DNA of 64,000 nt from Hymenobacter sp. BT559 (GTDB taxonomy: Bacteria > Bacteroidota > Bacteroidia > Cytophagales > Hymenobacteraceae): assembly GCF_016427535.1 (NCBI RefSeq), contig NZ_JAELXV010000010.1, positions 38,135-102,134 on the forward strand. The letters are read 5' to 3'. Every line of letters starts with the position of its first letter. Positions within the stretch are counted from its first letter, which is position 1. Position numbers and translations under genes: made by a program. The notes under the pieces were generated by a model. That model was not told where the DNA came from. It saw nothing but the letters and a program-made list of their open reading frames with translations, and did not search any database. Below are positions 7,531-16,206 of the stretch, piece after piece.

Positions 7531-9186
7531 TTATTCGTTGAGATACTGGTGAACGAACTTGATAGCCATGCTGCCTTCGCCCACGGCCGAGGCCACGCGG
7601 GCCATGGCGCCGGCGCGACCGTCGCCGGCGGCAAACAGGCCGGGTACGCAGGTTTCGAGCAAGTAGGGCTCGCGGTCTTTCTTCCAGGACTCTTTGTAGC
7701 GTAGGTCGCTCACGAGGTCGCGGCCGGTGAGGAGGTAGCCTTTGGGGTCGCAAATGGCGAGGTGACAAATCCACTCGGTGCTGGGCTTGGCCCCGATGAA
7801 GATAAATAGCGCCCGCGCCGGGTGCTTTTCGGGTGCTTGGCCGTCGCGCTGCACCACTACGGCCTCCAGCGACTGGCCCCCGCAGGCTTCTATAATCTGC
7901 GTGTGGGGCAGAATCTCGATGTTGGGCGTCTGGCTGATTTGCGTAATCAGGTAGGCCGACATACTGGCTTCCAGCGTGGCGCCTCGAATGACGAGGAACA
8001 CCCGCGCGGCATACGTAGCGAGGTACATGGCGGCTTGGCCCGCCGAATTGCCCCCGCCCACGATGTAAACCGGCTGGCCCGCGCAGCTGCGCGCCTCGGT
8101 GCGGGCGGCCCCGTAGTACACGCCGGCCCCACTCAGGCGGTCGAGGCCCGGCGCGTCGAGCTTGCGGTAGCTGACACCCGTTGTTAGAACTACGGCGCGG
8201 GCGCGGATAGTAGTGTCGTCGCTCATTGTCAATACCTTGTAGCCATCTTGCACGCACAAGTCCAATACTTCCTGCGGGGCCATAAATTCGGCACCTAGGC
8301 GAATGGCTTGTGACCAGGCGCGGTGCGCCAGTTCGGAACCATTGAGGCCAGTGGGAAACCCCAGGTAATTCTCGATGCGCGACGAGGCGCCTGCCTGCCC
8401 GCCGGGCGTTTGCCGCTCGATAATGAGCGTTTTCAGCCCCTCCGACGCGCCGTACACGGCCGCCGCCAGCCCGGCCGGCCCGGCCCCGATAACGACCACA
8501 TCGTAGAGTTCTTGCTGGGCCGCAACCAATAGCCCGAGGTGCCGGGCCAGGTCGAGCTTGTCGGGCTGGGCCACTACCCGCCCATCAGGGCAGATAACAA
8601 CGGGTAGCTCATCAACTGTGAACTCCGTGGTGGCCAGCAGGGTAGCGGCTTCTGCGTCCTTTTCAATATCGAGCCACTGGTATCCCACCAGGTAGCCGCT
8701 CAGAAAATCCTTGAGCTCGTGCGAGAGCGGCGACCACTGAAACCCAATGAGGCGCAGGCCCGCAAACCGCGGCCGATAGGTGGCTTGCCAACTCGCCAGC
8801 AAGTCGTGCAGCACCGGGTATAGCAGCTGCTCGGGCGGGTCCCAGGGCTTGAGCAGGTAGTAATCGAGTTGGGCCGAATTAATGGCTTGAATGGCCGCCG
8901 CGGTATCGGCATAGGCCGTGAGGAGCGCCCGTTTGGCCTCGGGGAAAAGCGCCAGCGCATGCGCGAGTACTTCCACGCCTTCAACCTCGGGCATGCGCTG
9001 GTCGGCTAGCACCAGAGCCAGCGGCTCGGCGCGGGCGCGCAATTCGTCAAGGGTCGTTAGGGCTTCTGGGCCCGAGTTGGCGCTCAGAATGCGGTAATCC
9101 TGCCGAAACTCGCGGCGCAGGTCGTGGCTGATGGCCGCGAGCACTTGCGGGTCGTCGTCAACTACCAAGATGGCGGGCTTTTTCAT
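7531..9186 (-). CDS. receiver domain / glutaredoxin-like / thioredoxin-reductase-like flavoprotein fusion
   Basis: 551 residues in three parts. Residues 1-130 are a response-regulator receiver: DDD at 10-12, phospho-acceptor D62 in LADQRMP, K113 in LKPW. Residues ~145-220 look like a glutaredoxin fold (HELKDFLSGYLVGYQWLDIEKD, PVVICPDG) but have no CxxC. Residues 228-551 are a thioredoxin-reductase-like flavoprotein with the FAD motif GAGPAGLAAA (234-243) and the NAD(P)H motif GGGNSAGQAA. The redox-active CxxC of true thioredoxin reductases is replaced (a single Cys in EARSCAGQ), so it probably oxidises NAD(P)H without a disulfide relay. It is the last gene of a minus-strand set with an SDR, a cNMP-domain histidine kinase and a UBP zinc finger; the kinase is the obvious partner of the receiver. 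Confidence 0.85.
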   Translation of the reverse strand: MKKPAILVVDDDPQVLAAISHDLRREFRQDYRILSANSGPEALTTLDELRARAEPLALVLADQRMPEVEGVEVLAHALALFPEAKRALLTAYADTAAAIQAINSAQLDYYLLKPWDPPEQLLYPVLHDLLASWQATYRPRFAGLRLIGFQWSPLSHELKDFLSGYLVGYQWLDIEKDAEAATLLATTEFTVDELPVVICPDGRVVAQPDKLDLARHLGLLVAAQQELYDVVVIGAGPAGLAAAVYGASEGLKTLIIERQTPGGQAGASSRIENYLGFPTGLNGSELAHRAWSQAIRLGAEFMAPQEVLDLCVQDGYKVLTMSDDTTIRARAVVLTTGVSYRKLDAPGLDRLSGAGVYYGAARTEARSCAGQPVYIVGGGNSAGQAAMYLATYAARVFLVIRGATLEASMSAYLITQISQTPNIEILPHTQIIEACGGQSLEAVVVQRDGQAPEKHPARALFIFIGAKPSTEWICHLAICDPKGYLLTGRDLVSDLRYKESWKKDREPYLLETCVPGLFAAGDGRAGAMARVASAVGEGSMAIKFVHQYLNE

Positions 9187-9231
9187 GAATCAGGTGAGGG
9201 CTAAGGGTTCGTTTGCTACTGGGGCTACCGA

Positions 9232-10257
9232 TTAGCTAACGGGATAAGTAGTGCCCGTGAGCTGCTCGCTAAGAGCCCACAGGCGGTCGGCATTCGCGGT
9301 ATCTACTGCATAGGGCATAACCCCAGTCATAGCGCGAGGGGCAACGGAACTATCTGGGGTATAGATAGTCGCAATGTCATTGTCTTCGCAATACACCCCA
9401 CCTAGGCCAGCCAGCTGCGGGCTAGTGGCGCACCACACGCTGGTTGACGCGCCCTGGGCCACGGTTTTCAAACCCCGGTCGGGGTCCAGCACGATGTTGC
9501 CGGCCTCATCCACGGCGCCCATCTGCCGCAGTTGTTCCGGCGTGACGTACTTGCTTAGCCCCGTGCCCGCAATACTGCCCGGATGCAGCGAAAAAGCCCG
9601 AATGCCCGCTGCTTGCCCGCGTTGGTCTAGACCCCGCGCAAAAAGCACGTTGGCAGTTTTCGACTGGCCATAGGCAACCCAGGGGTCGTAGGCGTGGCGC
9701 TCGAAATTAGGGTCGTCGAACAAAACCGGCGAGAGGCGATGCCCCCGGGAGGAAACCGCCACCACCCGCGCCCCCTGCGCTTGCACCAGGGCCGGCCAAA
9801 GGCGGCCGGTTAGCTGGAAGTGTCCGAGGTGATTGGTAGCCAGCTGTGATTCGTACCCGCGGGCATCGCGGGCGAGGGGATTAGCCATGATGCCCGCGCT
9901 GAGTACCAGCAAGTGCAGTGGCCGCCCACTGCTCAAAAACCGGGCGGCTAGGGCATCAATTAAAGCGGGGTCGAGCAAATCCAGTGTTTCCACCTCGACG
10001 CCAGCTAGGTCTTGCATGGCCTGAGCTGCGCGGGCTGGGTCGCGGGCCGGCACGATAACATGGGCACCGGCGCCGTGCAAGGCCCGCACAGTTTCCAGGC
10101 CGAGGCCGGCGTAGCCCCCGGTCACGAGGACCACCCGGCCAGTGAGGTCGCGACCCCGAATAACGTCGGCAGCAGTGCTGGCAGCGGCAAAGCCTGAACC
10201 TAGGGGCTGCTGCGGGGTAGGTTGATAATCAGGGGCAAAAACAGACGAATCAGGCAT
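9232..10257 (-). CDS. short-chain dehydrogenase/reductase
   Basis: 341 residues. The N-terminal nucleotide-binding motif is VTGGYAGLGLETV (about 44-56), followed by VLSAGIMANPL and the catalytic YGQSK (Y-x-x-x-K). Arg in VIVPARD after the second strand suggests NADP(H) preference. The extra ~35 residues at the N-terminus and the length resemble retinol-dehydrogenase/light-dependent protochlorophyllide reductase-like SDRs. Substrate is unknown. It lies between the kinase gene and the receiver-flavoreductase gene on the same strand, 45 bp from the latter. Confidence 0.85.
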   Translation of the reverse strand: MPDSSVFAPDYQPTPQQPLGSGFAAASTAADVIRGRDLTGRVVLVTGGYAGLGLETVRALHGAGAHVIVPARDPARAAQAMQDLAGVEVETLDLLDPALIDALAARFLSSGRPLHLLVLSAGIMANPLARDARGYESQLATNHLGHFQLTGRLWPALVQAQGARVVAVSSRGHRLSPVLFDDPNFERHAYDPWVAYGQSKTANVLFARGLDQRGQAAGIRAFSLHPGSIAGTGLSKYVTPEQLRQMGAVDEAGNIVLDPDRGLKTVAQGASTSVWCATSPQLAGLGGVYCEDNDIATIYTPDSSVAPRAMTGVMPYAVDTANADRLWALSEQLTGTTYPVS

Positions 10258-10420
10258 ATAAAAAAGTAGCAGATAAGTAGCTGATGAACAAGGCTATTTT
10301 AAGTATTGCCACTAGCATCAGTATCTGAAGGGCCAAGACCCCTAGGGCGACTCACTGGATGCGAATGGCTCGCTTCAGCGTCTGATAATGAGCAGAGTGA
10401 AAGCACCTCGGGGAGGAGGG

Positions 10421-11815
10421 CTAGCCAATGGGCAGCCAAGCGGTGAATTCGGTGCGCCCCGGCTCAGAGGAGACTTCCAGCCGCCCGCCATGCTCCTGCA
10501 CAATGCGCCGGGCAATGTCTAGGCCTAGGCCACTGCCCTCGCCCAGGGGCTTGGTGGTGTAGAAGGGCTCGAACAGGTGCGCCAATACCTCGGGCGTGAT
10601 GCCGCTGCCATTGTCTTGCACCCCAACCACCAGGCAGGTTCCGCACTGCTCGACGCGCACTGTCAATTCCCCGCCAGCGGCGGGCAGCGCATCCAACGCA
10701 TTGTCAATCAAATTAGTCCAGACTTGGTTAAGACTGGCGGCTTGGCCTATTATTAGCGGCAGTTCAGGGGCATAATCGCGGGTGAGGTGCACGTTTTTTT
10801 CGCGTAGTGCGTGCGCAAATAAGTGGAGCGTGCTGTCGAGCCCGGTGGTCACGGCCAGTTTGTCTGGGCCCGTGGCGCGGTCCATGTGCGAGTAGGTTTT
10901 CACGTCGCCCACCAGCGTGCTAATGCGCCGGGCAGCCTCGCTGATGTCGCGGGTGAGGCGCGCGGCCGTCAGGTGCCCGCTGAGCCAGGTAAAGGCGGCG
11001 GGCCGGGCGCGGGCCGGCAGCTGGGCCGCCAGCGGGGCTAGGTCCGCCACCCCCATGCCGGCATCTAGCAAGCCCGTGGCCAAGCTATAGCCATCGGGGC
11101 AGCCTAGCGTTTCGAGCCAGGTAGCTAGCTCGTCTTCGCGGTCAGCAGCTTGCAGGGCCGACAAGGGCGGGGGCAGTTCCGCCGGCAGTACGGCCAGCGC
11201 CGTGATGGCTGCCACCGTTTCGGCAGGCGGACAAGTAGCTAATAGCTCAATCAATTGCGCCGGAGCAACTTGCAACGCGGTAGTAAGCGAAGCCGCCGCC
11301 CGGCTGATGGCCGCGGCTGGGTTGTTTAGCTCGTGCGAGAGGCCGGCCGAGAGCTTACCCAGGGCCCGGAGCTTATCGTCGCGCTCTTGCGTGCGCACTA
11401 AGTCGCGCGCCCGGTCATTCATGATGCCAACCAGGCGTTGCACCAGTTCGGGACTTACCTGCTCTAGCGCTGAAAAGTGATGGTGAGGCAGCTCATACAA
11501 CACCGTTTCGCCCACGGCCACGCCCTGCGCCGGAAAGAACTGGAGCCGAGAATACGGCAATAGCCCCCCCACATCGCCGACTACTAGCCGAAACCCTCGG
11601 GCACTGGGGTTGCCCGGTAGCTGAGTATAGGTGCCGCCTCGCACTACGGCCAGCAGCTTATCGGCGGGGGCGCCTGCCAGCACTACCGTTTCACCGTCGG
11701 CATACTGGCGCAATTCGCCCGCTTGCAGTAGCCAGGCAAGCACCTCGGGGGGCAGGCCCCGAAATGCGGTGATGCGGTCAAGGGCACTAGGGTCGGCGGG
11801 CAATAGCTGAGCCAT
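10421..11815 (-). CDS. histidine kinase with N-terminal cyclic-nucleotide-binding domain
   Basis: 464 residues from the ATG at 11815 (MAQLLPADPS); an upstream start at 11860 would overlap the zinc-finger gene. Residues ~15-125 form a cNMP-binding beta-roll (YADGETVVLAGAPADKLLAVVRGG). The H-box is KLSAGLSHELNNPAAA, the ATP-binding N box NLIDNALDA, then DNGSGI and GEGSGLGLDIARRIV. There is no membrane segment, so it is a cytosolic kinase. Its likely receiver is the REC domain of the flavoreductase encoded 1.2 kb downstream. The signal bound by the cNMP domain is unknown. Confidence 0.85.
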   Translation of the reverse strand: MAQLLPADPSALDRITAFRGLPPEVLAWLLQAGELRQYADGETVVLAGAPADKLLAVVRGGTYTQLPGNPSARGFRLVVGDVGGLLPYSRLQFFPAQGVAVGETVLYELPHHHFSALEQVSPELVQRLVGIMNDRARDLVRTQERDDKLRALGKLSAGLSHELNNPAAAISRAAASLTTALQVAPAQLIELLATCPPAETVAAITALAVLPAELPPPLSALQAADREDELATWLETLGCPDGYSLATGLLDAGMGVADLAPLAAQLPARARPAAFTWLSGHLTAARLTRDISEAARRISTLVGDVKTYSHMDRATGPDKLAVTTGLDSTLHLFAHALREKNVHLTRDYAPELPLIIGQAASLNQVWTNLIDNALDALPAAGGELTVRVEQCGTCLVVGVQDNGSGITPEVLAHLFEPFYTTKPLGEGSGLGLDIARRIVQEHGGRLEVSSEPGRTEFTAWLPIG

Positions 11816-11846
11816 ATGAGTGCGAACGAAACGACTGCCCGACAGC

Positions 11847-12119
11847 CTAGTACTCTGCAAACTCTTGGTCGGGGTAGCAATAGACCCAATATTCGCCGGG
11901 CTCGGCGGAGCTTACTACCGGGTGCTGGGTGGCGTGGAAATGCTTGGTAGCGTGCGTGTTTTTGGACTGGTCGCAGCAGCCGACGTGGCCGCACTCCTGG
12001 CACACGCGCAGGTGCACCCAGGTGTCGCCTAGGGCCACGCATTCGGGGCAGACGTGCTGAGGGGCGGTTTTCAGGTGCGCCACATCGAGCGCTGATAAGT
12101 GGGAGCAAACAGAGGCCAT
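11847..12119 (-). CDS. UBP-type zinc-finger protein
   Basis: 90 residues from the ATG at 12119; an alternative start at 12173 adds 18 less plausible residues. The cysteine/histidine pattern CSH...CPEC...CQECGHVGCCD...HATKHFHATQHPV is that of the ubiquitin-specific-protease zinc finger, which in eukaryotes binds the free C-terminal Gly-Gly of ubiquitin. Its bacterial ligand is unknown. It is the first gene of the operon with the cNMP-domain kinase (31 bp downstream), an SDR and a receiver-flavoreductase, and a TTGA-N6-TCAA box lies 90 bp upstream of its start. Confidence 0.85.
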   Translation of the reverse strand: MASVCSHLSALDVAHLKTAPQHVCPECVALGDTWVHLRVCQECGHVGCCDQSKNTHATKHFHATQHPVVSSAEPGEYWVYCYPDQEFAEY

Positions 12120-12208
12120 AGCAAAAGCGTAAAAAGTAAGGTAGTGAGAGGCCGGGCCTAAGCCACCAGGCACTGCGCAAAGGTGTCGGTGTGCTTACCC
12201 CCCACTCA

Positions 12209-12222
12209 TTGACTTTTATCAA
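12209..12222 (-). promoter_or_regulatory. Crp/Fnr-type box (TTGA-N6-TCAA) before the zinc-finger/kinase operon
   Basis: Read in the gene direction the site is TTTCTTGATAAAAGTCAA. It is one of four near-identical sites in the window, each 75-110 bp ahead of a minus-strand operon. FNR/Crp-family proteins recognise TTGAT-N4-ATCAA-like sites, and three such proteins are encoded nearby. Confidence 0.6.
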
Positions 12223-12267
12223 GAAAGGCTATTCCTCAAGCAGGTTGAGGAGTTGCGGCGCTTTCAC

Positions 12268-12477
12268 CTACTGACACGGCTTGCCCTGCGTTTCGGCCAC
12301 AGCTGCCCAAATAGTGGTTGTGTCGCCACTGTTAGTCCAAATAGCCAGTGCCCGGTGGTCCGAGCCAGGTAGCTCGGCCACGATGGCATCGGTATAGAAG
12401 CGGTGTAGGCCAAACCGGCTCCTGCTGTAGCCAACCGATGTACAATGCCGGCCCCAATGCCGCGGCTTCCAGCATAC
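12268..12477 (-). pseudogene. frameshifted fragment of a short-chain dehydrogenase
   Basis: On the minus strand one frame reads GSRGIGAGIVHRLATAGAG (SDR nucleotide-binding motif, starting near 12470) and, after a shift near 12390-12400, another frame reads YTDAIVAELPGSDHRALAIW and ends in CQ-stop at 12268. Together they match the first ~80 residues of an SDR of the type encoded at 26349-27089. The C-terminal two thirds are missing. Confidence 0.6.
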
Positions 12478-12550
12478 TCCGGCTAGCAGATAGGACGGTG
12501 TAAGAACGCGCTAACGCTCCTTGCCCACCGGGGCAGGGGTGCTGGCTTCC

Positions 12551-13696
12551 TTACTTAGCGGCGGGTAGCAGTTCAGTCAACTTTTTGGTGAGGGCCTCAC
12601 CAGTGAGGTTGGTAGCCACAATGCGGCCTTGCGGGTCGATGAGAAAATTCTGCGGTACCGCCACTACGCCGTAGCTGCGGGCAGCTTCATTGTGCATGCC
12701 TTTCAGGTCCGAGGCCTGAGGCCAGGTCAACCCATCATAGCGGATGGCTTTTAGCCAGGCAGCCCGCTGCTTTTCATTGTCTACTGATATACTTAGTATC
12801 ATGAATCCCTGCGCTTTATAGGTAGCGTAGGTTTTGACTAAGTGCGGGTTTTCGGCCCGGCAGGGCTTGCACCATGAGGCCCAGAAATCGACCAGCACGT
12901 AGTGGCCGCGCCAGTCGGCTAGGCGCACTAGCTTACCCGTAGAATCGGGCTGGCTGAAAGCAGGCGCGGGGGTGCCCACGCCGATTTGCCGCAGCTTTTC
13001 AACTTTTTGCTGCGCCAGCTGCCCGAGCGCCGAGTTTCGTACGCTGGGCGCTAGGCCTTCGTATAGGGCAACATAGCCATCGGGTTTGGGCAACAGGCCA
13101 TCGTACTCTTCCAGCACGAGCAGGCTAAATATTGCTGTTGGATGGGCTTTGATATAGGCGGCGTACAAGTCTTGGCGTTGCTGCAAAAACGGCGCAGCCT
13201 GCACCGCCACCCGGTGTTGCAGGGCCGTATCGGGGCGCTCAGTGTTTGCCTGGGCGTAAAAAGGCTGGTAGATGCCGTTCAGGCGGTCTTGCACCGGTTT
13301 CAATTGCGTCCGAAACTGTTGGTTTTCGCGGTTGAGAGGGGTACCGCTCACGGTAGCGCCGCTCACTGCGCCAAGTCCGGCTACGGTGATGCTGCCCGGC
13401 TCTAGGTACAGGGTTACGGCCGTTGCCTCAGCCACCGTGCCCGCCTGCGGTAGCGTGAGCCGGGCTTTGACTGGCACCGCCACCCGGCCCTTAAACTGAA
13501 AATGGCCATTGGTTACACGGGCGGAATCGAACTGAGTTTTAGCGTTGATAATGTAGCGTAGGTAAGCCATCTTAGCTCGGCTGGCGGGTAGATTACCCGT
13601 CACGATGTAGCCAGTGGGCAAGGCAGTTTTGGGTTTTGGCTGCGTACCAGCCAGCAAAGAACTGGTAACTGCTAAACCTAAGCAAGCGAATTTCAT
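12551..13696 (-). CDS. exported TlpA-like thiol-disulfide oxidoreductase with DUF4369 domain
   Basis: 381 residues. An N-terminal signal sequence (MKFACLGLAVTSSLLAG) is followed by a DUF4369-like beta domain (~25-120) and a C-terminal thioredoxin fold (~245-381) with the active site WCKPC in DFWASWCKPCRAE and the cis-Pro region VAVPQNFLIDPQG. The arrangement is typical of periplasmic Bacteroidota proteins that reduce disulfides or help cytochrome c maturation. A small STAS-like gene lies 46 bp upstream on the same strand. Confidence 0.88.
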   Translation of the reverse strand: MKFACLGLAVTSSLLAGTQPKPKTALPTGYIVTGNLPASRAKMAYLRYIINAKTQFDSARVTNGHFQFKGRVAVPVKARLTLPQAGTVAEATAVTLYLEPGSITVAGLGAVSGATVSGTPLNRENQQFRTQLKPVQDRLNGIYQPFYAQANTERPDTALQHRVAVQAAPFLQQRQDLYAAYIKAHPTAIFSLLVLEEYDGLLPKPDGYVALYEGLAPSVRNSALGQLAQQKVEKLRQIGVGTPAPAFSQPDSTGKLVRLADWRGHYVLVDFWASWCKPCRAENPHLVKTYATYKAQGFMILSISVDNEKQRAAWLKAIRYDGLTWPQASDLKGMHNEAARSYGVVAVPQNFLIDPQGRIVATNLTGEALTKKLTELLPAAK

Positions 13697-13742
13697 GTAA
13701 GTAGTTGGCTAATAAAGCAAAAGCGAGAGGAGCATCTTGGCG

Positions 13743-14174
13743 CTAATGCACTGACCTGCGCGCTGGGGTTGCTTGCTGGCCGTGCAGCCAGGAAATGGTC
13801 GGGCCCTCATCGATAAATGCCGCGGCCTGGTAATAGCGATTGGTCGGGTGGGCCAGGATGGGTAGCACGACGTCGGTGTAATGCACCAAGTGGGACGGGA
13901 AAACCAAGTGCGCGCTGTAGATGGCTTCTGACGAGCTGAAGGCTGAGGCCACAAGCGGGCAAAACTCCTCCACCAGCCACTGGGCTTGGCGGGCACAATT
14001 GGGCGGGCAGCGCCGCACATCGAGCAGCCAAAAGGGGCAGTTGTAGTGCCTAGCCTTTTGCAGCAGGTAGTGATAACCAGTTTTGAAGTCGGTGTCGGTG
14101 CGCATTTGCTGTATCCAGCGAGCCACTAGCACGTGCTCCTGCGGCCGGTATGAAACGTCTAGGAAGTGCTGCAT
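13743..14174 (-). CDS. hypothetical small protein, STAS-like (SpoIIAA-like)
   Basis: 143 residues from the ATG at 14174. Features are LDVSYRPQEHVLVARW at the start, WLLDVRRCPP in the middle and a Y-D-V-V-L-P strand later. It has the pattern (hydrophobic strand, acid-rich turn, helix of about 15) of the small Hymenobacter proteins also found at 37503-37907 and 38088-38519, which I take to be one STAS-like family. No function is known. It lies between the beta-propeller gene (59 bp upstream) and the TlpA-like gene. Confidence 0.6.
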   Translation of the reverse strand: MQHFLDVSYRPQEHVLVARWIQQMRTDTDFKTGYHYLLQKARHYNCPFWLLDVRRCPPNCARQAQWLVEEFCPLVASAFSSSEAIYSAHLVFPSHLVHYTDVVLPILAHPTNRYYQAAAFIDEGPTISWLHGQQATPARRSVH

Positions 14175-14233
14175 AGCAGGTTTTGGGCAGGGTACAAGTG
14201 TTCGGTGAGGAGGACACTCGCGAATTGACGGCG

Positions 14234-15640
14234 CTACTCGCTGAGCAGTACTGGGGTGCTGCCCGCCGCCTTGGGGGCCACTACTACCCGCTGATAGGGT
14301 TTGCTTGCGGTAGCTAGGTCCACATTTTGCACGGCTTGCACGGGGCCTAAGGTCTGGCTCATGGCGCCGCCTTTGGCATCGGTGTGCACCGTGAGCAGGG
14401 GGTAGTCGCGGGAATACGGGGCCTGCGTGGCGCGGCTGAGGTACACGTCGTAGTCGGTATCGGGCTGGAGATGGGCCAGCGAAAAAGACACGAGGTCGAC
14501 CAAACCTTCGGAGCGCGTGACTAGCGAGCCAGCCGCCGCACCCGGCTGCGTGGGCTTCAACTGGCGCACCACGGCCGGCTGGTCTACCAACTGACGACCT
14601 AGGGCCGTAGCGGCTGGGACGCCGGCTAGCACGGCATTGGGCACGTAAACCAGCGCCATCGGCGCCTGACCGATTTTGCCTTTGCCGATTACCCGGTTGG
14701 TCGCCGTGTTGATGGCCACCACCGAGTCGGCGTTTTCCAGGCCCAGGTACACGCGGCTGGCATCGCCCGAGGCCCAAATACCATGCGGCAGCGCCCCCAC
14801 CGGAATGGTGGCCAGTTGCTTGAAGCCGGGCTCGCGGGAGTACACTTTCACCACGTTTTCACCGCCCACTGTCACGTAGGCAACTTTTCCCAGGCCCGTT
14901 TCCAGGGTCGTGACGTGGTTGGTGATGGGGCCGGTATCGAGCACGCCCACGATGCGCAACTCCTTCACATCCAGCACTGACACCTTACCCACGTCCTTGT
15001 GCGTAAACCAGGCCTGCTTGCCGTCCTTGCTGGCGAAGATGTTGGGAGAAAAGGGGCTGACGACCGGAATGCGCTTGATGATTTTGTATGTAGCCACGTC
15101 TACCACTGCTAGCTCGGGCGAGAAGCTAGAGCACACGAAAGCCAGCTTATTGTCGGGACTAAAGGCCACCATGCCGGGGCCGTTGGCCACTTGCACGCGG
15201 CGCGTTTCACGCATGGTGGCCACATCAATAACCGAGAGGTAGTCTTCGCCGCGTACCGTCACCCAGACCTCCTTGCCATCGGGGCGGAAGGTAGGTTCGT
15301 GCGGGGCGCGGCCCACATACACGCTGCCCTTAATGGCGTTGGTGGCCGGGTCGATAAAGGTGACGTTGTTCGAGCCAATGGATACCACGGCCAGCGTCTT
15401 ATGGTCGGGTGCGGCACCCATGCCGTGCACCATCACCTGGCCTTTATAGAGTGGCGTCAGCACATCAGGCTGGGGCTTGCCTAGGATAATCTGGCCTAGC
15501 AGCTTGTTGTCGGCTGGGTCAATAACTGAGACGGTATTCGAAATCTGGTCGGCCGTGTACACCCGGTCGCGGTGGCTCACAGCCTGGGCGTGGGTGGCGA
15601 GGGCGCTGGTCAGCAGCAGCCCAGAAAGTGTGTATTTCAT
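14234..15640 (-). CDS. exported YncE-like beta-propeller protein
   Basis: 468 residues from ATG 15640, where a good signal peptide begins (MKYTLSGLLLTSALATHAQA); an upstream start would bury it. Repeated units of the type NTVSVIDPADNKLLGQI, NVTFIDPATNAIKGSV, DYLSVIDVATMRETRRV and SVLDVKELRIVGVLDTG mark a seven-bladed propeller of the YncE/PQQ-dependent type. The last ~110 residues are an extra beta domain. Probable periplasmic binding or scaffold function; ligand unknown. The DUF305 gene ends 10 bp upstream, so the two are likely co-transcribed. Confidence 0.82.
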   Translation of the reverse strand: MKYTLSGLLLTSALATHAQAVSHRDRVYTADQISNTVSVIDPADNKLLGQIILGKPQPDVLTPLYKGQVMVHGMGAAPDHKTLAVVSIGSNNVTFIDPATNAIKGSVYVGRAPHEPTFRPDGKEVWVTVRGEDYLSVIDVATMRETRRVQVANGPGMVAFSPDNKLAFVCSSFSPELAVVDVATYKIIKRIPVVSPFSPNIFASKDGKQAWFTHKDVGKVSVLDVKELRIVGVLDTGPITNHVTTLETGLGKVAYVTVGGENVVKVYSREPGFKQLATIPVGALPHGIWASGDASRVYLGLENADSVVAINTATNRVIGKGKIGQAPMALVYVPNAVLAGVPAATALGRQLVDQPAVVRQLKPTQPGAAAGSLVTRSEGLVDLVSFSLAHLQPDTDYDVYLSRATQAPYSRDYPLLTVHTDAKGGAMSQTLGPVQAVQNVDLATASKPYQRVVVAPKAAGSTPVLLSE

Positions 15641-15650
15641 AAGCAAGAAC

Positions 15651-16133
15651 TTAGTGGTGAGGAGTCGGCGCGGCGCTGGTAGTGGCGGGCCGGTGCTTGC
15701 GCAGCCAAGCCTGCATCTGCTGAATCTCGACCTGTTGCTCGGCAATAATGCTCTGGGCCAGCCGGCGCAGTTCGGGGTCTTTGCCGTAGAGGAGTTGCAG
15801 GCGGGCCATGTCCACGGCGCCCTGGTGGTGAGGTGCCATCATGGCCGCGAAGCTGGCGTCGATATCAGTAGGCGACACGCCACCCATCTGGTGCATCCCG
15901 TTGTCCATCACGGTCATTGCCGAATCCATCTGCTGGTGAAAAGCCGCCGCAGGCGAGCCAGGGGGTAGGGCGGGCATCACCATGCCACTCATCGCGAGCA
16001 TGGCCTGTGAAGAGTGGCTTTTTGCCGCCGGTATGCCGTGGTGCTCATGCGTTTGGGCTTGTGCTGCCGCCACTAGCGTAGCAGCCAGCAGCGCAAGCAG
16101 CGGTAGGTATGTTAGGGTGAGCTTCATATACAA
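15651..16133 (-). CDS. exported DUF305 protein
   Basis: 160 residues; the start may be the second Met at 16127 (MKLTLTYL). A signal peptide of ~25 residues ends in AAAQAQT. The DUF305 core is FHQQMDSAMTVMDNGM, FAAMMAPHHQGAVDMARL and IIAEQQVEIQQMQAWL, a ferritin-like helical pair rich in Met and His that is often linked to copper handling. The His-rich start (HEHHG) and end (PHH) fit metal binding. It precedes the beta-propeller gene, with 10 bp between them. Confidence 0.85.
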   Translation of the reverse strand: MYMKLTLTYLPLLALLAATLVAAAQAQTHEHHGIPAAKSHSSQAMLAMSGMVMPALPPGSPAAAFHQQMDSAMTVMDNGMHQMGGVSPTDIDASFAAMMAPHHQGAVDMARLQLLYGKDPELRRLAQSIIAEQQVEIQQMQAWLRKHRPATTSAAPTPHH

Positions 16134-16206
16134 TGCGTTTAGACAGGGGTAGGCGATGAACCATGTGCTAGTTGCACCCCCCTAGGGGAGTTACCCGGTG
16201 GCTGGC

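Noticed and set aside
14175..14777. N-terminal extension of the STAS-like gene to 14777
   Set aside because: The extension overlaps the beta-propeller gene and reads as Gly/Arg/Pro-rich noise; ATG 14174 fits the family length.
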